Shown: positions 58,901 through 64,000 of the stretch, in pieces | How the letters are laid out: every line of letters begins with the position of its first letter | How positions within the stretch are numbered: position 1 is the stretch's first letter | From: Gonapodya prolifera JEL478 | Taxonomy: Eukaryota > Monoblepharomycota > Monoblepharidomycetes > Monoblepharidales > Gonapodyaceae | Reading direction: 5' to 3' | Assembly (NCBI GenBank): GCA_001574975.1 | Contig: KQ965744.1 | Location: forward strand, 124,001-188,000 | Length of the DNA stretch: 64,000 nt | Program-made: the position numbers and the translations under genes | The notes under the pieces: generated by a model | Told to the model about the DNA's origin: nothing | The model's input: only the letters and a program-made list of their open reading frames with translations | Database searches by the model: none

Positions 58901-61900
58901 CGAATCCAACCAACTGTTGAACACCTCAATCTCCAAACGCCCCTGCGAACTTCTCCCAAATTTCCACACTCACATCCACCATTTTCCCAGACGCCTTCAC
59001 AGCGCTCTCAAACACCACCACTTCGGCGTGCATCATTCCGACCCATAGGGCGTCCCCACCCACGCCCATCTGCATCCTGTTGGCCAGCTTTCGCGCGACC
59101 CAGACGCATGTGTGGAGCGGCTTGATCGCAGATACGGCTTTGACAACATCCAGCCCCCGCGCACGCGCCGCCAATGCGAGCTGCCGCACGTCGGAGGACG
59201 TGGTGGCGTCCATGCCAACGTAGCGCAAGGTGGCGCTTGGTGGCAGACTGGAGAGGTTGTCGAGAGTGAAGGTGAGCGTCGTGACGGTTTCCAGGAGCGC
59301 GGAGAGGTGAGTTGCCACTTCGACGGTCTGATTTCATCGTGAGTGTGGTGTAGGGATGAAGAGACGAAGTGGGTTACGTTGGTTGGGTTGCGTCAGGGAG
59401 GCACACTACACCATACAAAACTGCGACGAGAGCCCACCTGACATGTGGCCTCATGCTTCAATATCGTATGCCAGGTCGTGAGAGCCATGGCTGCGATAGT
59501 CGGAGAAGGGTGCTCCGTAATGAGCTGGATGAAGTCAACGAATCTGCAGATTGCGAGTAGGGGGAGGGCAGCACCGCCAGCGTGAATCAGTCCATGGTCA
59601 AGAGGGTTGCCTTCTGGTCTTTATGTCCCATGCCCCTATGCACCATCTGCACTTAAAAACCCTTGAACTCCTGCACCCCCGAGCTCCAGCGACACCAAAA
59701 ACCAAAACGACACCAAAACTCACCTGCCGAAATTCTCCGGCACTCCACCTGCTCTCTTGAAACAAACGTGGTCCTCCCCAACCACACCAACTGCCTGCAC
59801 AACCCCCTTCACGGCCGCGTACTCCTCCTCACCCACGTCCCTCCTCTGGGCCTCCCTGATGACCGTAAGGTCGGTCGAAGGACACCCGTGTGCGCGCCCG
59901 TACGAAGATACCAGTAAGTCCAGTCCTCCCTGAGAGAACAGTGGGGTGAGTACGAGGAGACGCAGGGGGTCGTCCGGGGTGGGGCCTGGGGTGCGCGAAA
60001 GGAGGGGGAGGAGAGTTGCGCTGGCGGCCTTTTGGGGTAGGCGAGGGTTGGCGGGTAGTGGTGGTGGCAGAAGGTGGGGAAAGTCAGCGACATCGTGACG
60101 CCCTTACTCCCCCCTCGCACCAAAAACTCACCACCCGCACCCTCGCCGACCTGCACGCCAGCACCTCGACAACCCTATACACCACCTTACCTTCCGCCAG
60201 TCCTTTCACTGGTACCCACTCGACCATACTCGCCAGCGCGCGGAGATGGGACTCGGCAGCCTTTTCGCATTCGCAAGCGTCAAGACCCCCAGCAATGGGG
60301 GTGGGACTATCGACGGCAGCTTCGTACCGCTGGGCCCAGACCACGGCGGCCTCTGCGAGTCGGGGCACCCACTCCGAGAACACGGCTCCCTCGCCAAACA
60401 TCCCCATAGCCCGCGCGGCCTCGCCAACGTCCGAGTCCTGTACCTCTGATAGGACACTGGCGGGAAGAACCATTGCTTGAAGCGGGGGCACGAGGTGCTT
60501 TTTGCGGCGTGCGGCGACGGGGTCGTCGTAGAGGAAAACGTCCTCGCAGAGTGTGCGGAGGATGGAGAGGGCTGTGTCTTGTGACGCGGGGGTCTGAGAG
60601 CGGAAACGGCAGGGATGGAGGGTCAGTTTTGGCCGGTGCGGGTTTGACAACGGAACCCCAGTCCACTTGCTCTGACAGAGCCCGGTTCAGGACACGTCGC
60701 AGCCATGCAACGGATCTCAGAACGCGTCTATGCACAGTTCGCTCCTCAAATATACTGCAGCCCAGCGCAAAAGAAGTCCATCACGCTCGCCACGCGCACT
60801 AACGAGCATCGCCTTAACACGTCCAGCAGGCACCAATCACGCCACAATTAAACGCAAACCCATGCCACGTTCCACGTTCTACTGCGGCGCAACAATGTGC
60901 CGCAAGACCGTGGTGGCAGACACGCATCTCACCAATAAACGCCGCTTCTGTGCTAATCCACCGCACAGTCCTCCCTCGCCAGTCCGGGGGGCAACAGTTC
61001 CTTGCCAATGCAATCCGCGTTTGGTAGTACACAACAAAAGCTCAACGTGGATTCAATGTCTCCTCCGACTGGTCACCACAATCTGTCACTTCGGAATACG
61101 CTCCGGGAGAGGGTTCTCCGCCTTGCTGTCGTATTCCAATACGCTCCACGTTGATATTCGGTGGTTGAATCGCCTCCAGCGGCCATCGCCGCTTGATCAT
61201 AAGCGCAGAAGGCCTCTCCTTCGTGACTCTTTCGCTCGACGCGGTTTGCCCCCTTCGACAACGTTTAATATCGTCCAGCAAGACTCACATTTCTCAAGTA
61301 AATCCCAAGCACCGTCCCATATAACCCCTGCCACATCTCTGGCCAGGCCACCTTGACGACCTCGACGACCACTTTTGCGACTTTTTCCCTGACAAACTGC
61401 TGAACCTGTGCTGCATGCTCCCCTCCCACAATCTGAACGAGCTCCTCGGCATACGCCACGATCCCGGCCTTGTCCTGGTCCGAGAGCGTGCCCGACTCCC
61501 AGTTCGTCCGCACGACATCCTCGATGACTGAGAGCGCGTAGTGGCGTGTCTCGGGCGGTGCTGCGGGCGTGCGGATGGGGTGGGCGAGGGAAAGTGCGAT
61601 TGGGAGGGCGGAGGGGGATGAGCGGAACGAGTCGAGGAACTTCGAGTAGAAAATGGAAGAGTGGAAGAGTGGCAAGGTGGGAGTGAGTTGTGGCGAGGGA
61701 AAAGGGGCGAGTAATGGACAGATGATCTGTGGTCAGAGCACCGAGACAAAGGCAGCGACGGAATGGGCAACCCACCGCCTGCGCTGCTTTTCTCTGCTGA
61801 TTTGATGCAGATGGACTGTAAATCGTGGCGAGAGCATCGTTGACCTGCGATTCTGAGACTGGGGGATCGTGGGAGAGTGGGTGGTGGACGTGTGTGCGTG

Positions 61901-61982
61901 AATGGGAAAGGGGAAGGCAAAGGGAAGAATCAACGCGATGCAATGTAGCAAATGCGCAGCGAATCAACGCACGCGACGCCAT
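55943..61982 (-). CDS. MSN5: Exportin-5/Msn5-type karyopherin
   Basis: Large HEAT-repeat nuclear export receptor, RanGTP dependent. The N-terminal exons read NDALATIYSPSASNQQRKAA, LRHYALSVIEDVVRTNWESG and QQFVREKVAKVVVEVVKVAW with PEMWQGL, the Xpo1-like domain characteristic of XPO5. HEAT exons follow (ALSILRTLCEDVFLYDDPVA, VATHLSALLETVTTLTFTLD, MSQYKEELAKTLSMLIAYQP, VVRFVIHLTTTIAEAAGIPP, YPADQKQTLFDRIVEPYIAD, ALWMFLKRTLEVHKKTVSWL). The C-terminal XPO5 hallmark is EQMLPPLFDFVGRKLDNDWK, with VNERMLRMLTGAFADL next, and the end is LEDGEAGQDDKDAELALENL FE*. Around 20 introns fit. The ATG at 61982 is the probable start, but the first exon border is not certain. Confidence 0.85.
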
Positions 61983-62480
61983 TGCTCTGCCACGGCTGCT
62001 CTCCACGCTGCGCTTCAGTGTTGTCCAACGCTGCTTTGGTCTCCATGAAAGCCCACAGTCACTCTTCCTTTTCGACTTTCAACTGCGTCTTCTCAGTTTC
62101 CCCACTCACGTTCCACGGTCAAACTTCCCACTCTCTTCACAGGTCCTCATCGTGTCCCTCTGTCCCGCCTCCATAACGACCAGCATAGATGCTTCTTCCT
62201 CACCCTCTGACACTCGAAGCGTACCGCTGTTGTTAATCGGTAAGTCCGCGTACCGTTCCTCCCAAGCTCAAAACACACCTCTTAACTTGTGCCATCGGTT
62301 TTCCCCTCAGTAAAAGCTCCCACCCCTCGTCCTTATGCTTGGAGAGGCCCCGTAGTCGATGGGGTAAAACCTGTCGGCGGAAAGTCGCTTTTGGACCCTC
62401 GGGGAACCATCGGGCCGGGACGCGGCGAGGACGGAGTCGTAGCGAGTGGGAGGTGTTGGGTCATGCAGAGGGACCCGTCT
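61952..62480 (+). CDS. Possible small gene of unknown function (weak)
   Basis: Not recognised. Splicing at GTAAGT (62240) to TCAG (62310) keeps one frame open and gives PLLLI/VKAPTPRPYAWRGPV, VDGVKPVGGKSLLDPRGTIG, PGRGEDGVVASGRCWVMQRD P, followed by a good GTAAGT donor at 62481. The Gly/Asp-rich pattern looks protein-like, but I found neither a convincing start nor the exon after the last donor, and an open frame also exists on the other strand. It would overlap the 5' end of the exportin gene head to head. Confidence 0.25.
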
Positions 62481-62539
62481 GTAAGTTGGATCTTCTTGTA
62501 CCCGCCAATCCAACGCTCTCAACACCTTTTCATTTGACA

Positions 62540-63598
62540 TTGCACATTTATTCTGCCCAATGGGATATTGGCTTTCGATCACACTAGACATGAGAACGGA
62601 TGTAGTCTGGTCTTTACCCCAACGCGTTGCCGGGGGAGGTTGTGCGGGTCCAGCAACACCTCCCGAGGTTCTTCCCCGGTCCTCACAACGCGTTGGAGGT
62701 TATAAATACATTTTGCCCGCACAACCTCTTTCTGCTTGTGTGCAACTGTGCCTCTATCTCTTCGTCCCTGCATTTCGAATGGAACAGTCTCGTCTTGATG
62801 GCGTGTCAATGAAAGTATTTCGTTTGCTCGGCACGAAGCAACGCTTCCTCGAGATAAAAGCATGCATTTCTCCTGCTGTAGTACAAGAAAGTCGTTTTAA
62901 TTGTCTGAGATACAAGTCCGTACATATGCGCCCTTCTTTAACTGTTCAAACCAGTTCGTCCAGCTAGCTATGAAATTAAATGCCACATCTTCTCATACCA
63001 AGTAAGTCACATGAGGTCACATGCAGCTGTAGGAAACCAAGAATATCAATCATTCTAGATCGCATATGTCGCATTCATCGCGCATCAAGCTGCAGCTCAT
63101 GACACTGAGAGGCTCGGAACTCTTCACCTTTGCAGATAGCAAGTACGAACAAAATGAACGTAAATTTCGTTTGAACCCTTCCGCTTAAAAAGACTCTGCA
63201 TCGCGACCATTGCGCGCTGCGAGAATCTTTTTCAGCAGATGGGTTCAAAAAAGTCACGGTGGGGTGACCGGGCGCTCTTTCTCGGTCCATGGACGTCGCA
63301 AGAGCGCCCACCGCATTTCGAACAGCAGAGGAATTCCAGAACACTGCGTGTTCAAGGTCGCGGTTGTGCGGCGAAACCTTGTGCCTGAAGTCTGACTGCT
63401 CAACCTCAAACTGTGGGGCGAGACCATCGTGCCACATCAAGCAAAGCGTAGGCAGATTCCTAGACCGAGCACTGCTCACCACCGCCAGCGTTACGGCAAT
63501 GGGAATCAATTGTGCAACCGAACGCAGCTCAGACGAGTATTTGCACGTGCCACCGAGTCACTACCATCGAGTCATCACTCACGTCGTTTCAGCTCACC
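62540..63598. promoter_or_regulatory. Intergenic region with inverted repeat and TATA-like box
   Basis: No supportable gene. A 13-bp inverted repeat has arms GAGGTTGTGCGGG (62636-62648) and CCCGCACAACCTC (62716-62728). Between them lie the second copy of AACGCGTTG (62687; the first is at 62621) and TTATAAATACA (62700). The arrangement could be a promoter with factor sites, but this is inference. Confidence 0.35.
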
Positions 63599-64000
63599 AT
63601 GGCTTCCAAGCGGGCGATCGACGATACAGCGCACACCGCCGATCTCTCTCTGAGCCAGGAGCAGAAAAGAGCAAAGCCCGAAGTCCCCGTGAGTGACGTG
63701 CATTCAACGTTCTCTGGACAAAGGGCAGGGTGGACAAAGATGGTCACTGCTGGTCTTGCTTGCCTTGCAGCTCGAAGACCTTGCCCGCAAGGAGATTGCT
63801 GCCGCCTACGACGCCACAAGGACAGAGGTCACGCTGGCGCCGTGGGTGGATCCGGTTGACCCCGTGTACGAGGAACCTCTCATTACCAAGGGCGGGCAAG
63901 TATACGGCGAAAGAATGGATGCGAATATCAGCCGGCTCGGGGAATATCTGTTTGGCAGAACGAGGCAGAGGGAGCTCAGGAAGCGGGCATACTCTCGTCT
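63599..64000 (+). CDS. 5' part of an unknown gene, cut by the window edge
   Basis: Not recognised. The ATG at 63599 gives MASKRAIDDTAHTADLSLSQ, then EQKRAKPEVP. An intron (GTGAGT...TTGCAG) leads to LEDLARKEIAAAYDATRTEV then TLAPWVDPVDPVYEEPLITK, GGQVYGERMDANISRLGEYL and FGRTRQRELRKRAYSR, still open at the window end. The start has a basic, nuclear-localisation-like patch. The rest is a mixed, well-structured sequence, so a real gene is likely. Confidence 0.6.

Noticed and set aside
62310-62480. Resemblance of a plus-strand exon to NUDT9-type ADP-ribose pyrophosphatase
   Set aside because: Only a loose Gly-rich pattern fits, and the Nudix box is not present.
1-64000. tRNA or rRNA genes, CRISPR arrays, transposons with terminal repeats
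   Set aside because: Reading for T-loop and B-box-like sequence, regularly spaced repeats and transposase or reverse-transcriptase motifs gave nothing supportable. A covariance-model scan was not possible.

Overview
The window is nuclear DNA from a fungus. Almost every gene is split by short GT-AG introns (mostly about 50-90 nt), genes are densely packed on both strands, and the gene set is eukaryotic (cullin-4, SAGA subunit SPT7, LSm7, RLP24, GRC3, exportin-5, capping protein beta, PUS7, OMA1, sorting nexin). Two features point to fungi: a carnitine acetyltransferase with a peroxisome-type C-terminus and an MFS permease of the allantoate/nicotinate type. The lineage is not settled by the sequence. 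An early-diverging (chytrid-like) or basal fungus is a guess. All CDS spans run from start codon to stop codon and include introns.

Layout. 0-2.8 kb: carnitine acetyltransferase (-). 3.2-4.1 kb: a bacterial-looking phosphoribosyltransferase (-). 4.4-10.7 kb: an accessory block holding two tandem 2-oxoglutarate/Fe(II) oxygenases, an ACC-synthase-like aminotransferase and a gutted tandem copy of the aminotransferase. 10.9-18.6 kb: a YVH1-type zinc-domain protein lacking the phosphatase, PUS7 and cullin-4. 18.8-25.9 kb: small membrane protein (-), OMA1, LSm7 (-), sorting nexin 4 (-). 26-28.5 kb: decayed DNA with a GH3 beta-glucosidase pseudogene. 28.5-33 kb: proline-rich and coiled-coil coding sequence (-) that may be one large gene. 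33-41.4 kb: thioesterase, F-box protein, leucine-rich-repeat protein (-), mitochondrial uS2. 41.6-46 kb: MFS permease (-) and a small unknown gene (-). 46-62 kb: RLP24, SPT7 (-), GRC3, capping protein beta (-), exportin-5 (-). 62-64 kb: unresolved sequence and the 5' end of an unknown gene.

How the genes relate. Most of the window is ordinary housekeeping with no operon logic. Several genes concern RNA and ribosome work (PUS7, LSm7, RLP24, GRC3, exportin-5, mitochondrial uS2, the YVH1-type zinc domain), but this looks like chance grouping. The one stretch that may act as a unit is 3.2-10.7 kb. There an aminotransferase of the ACC-synthase/GliI kind lies beside two oxygenases of the isopenicillin-N-synthase/ACC-oxidase superfamily, with recent local duplication and decay. 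The second oxygenase has lost a metal-ligand aspartate (HTD to HTN), and the second aminotransferase copy has lost its whole core. This is the best candidate for an undescribed small metabolic system.
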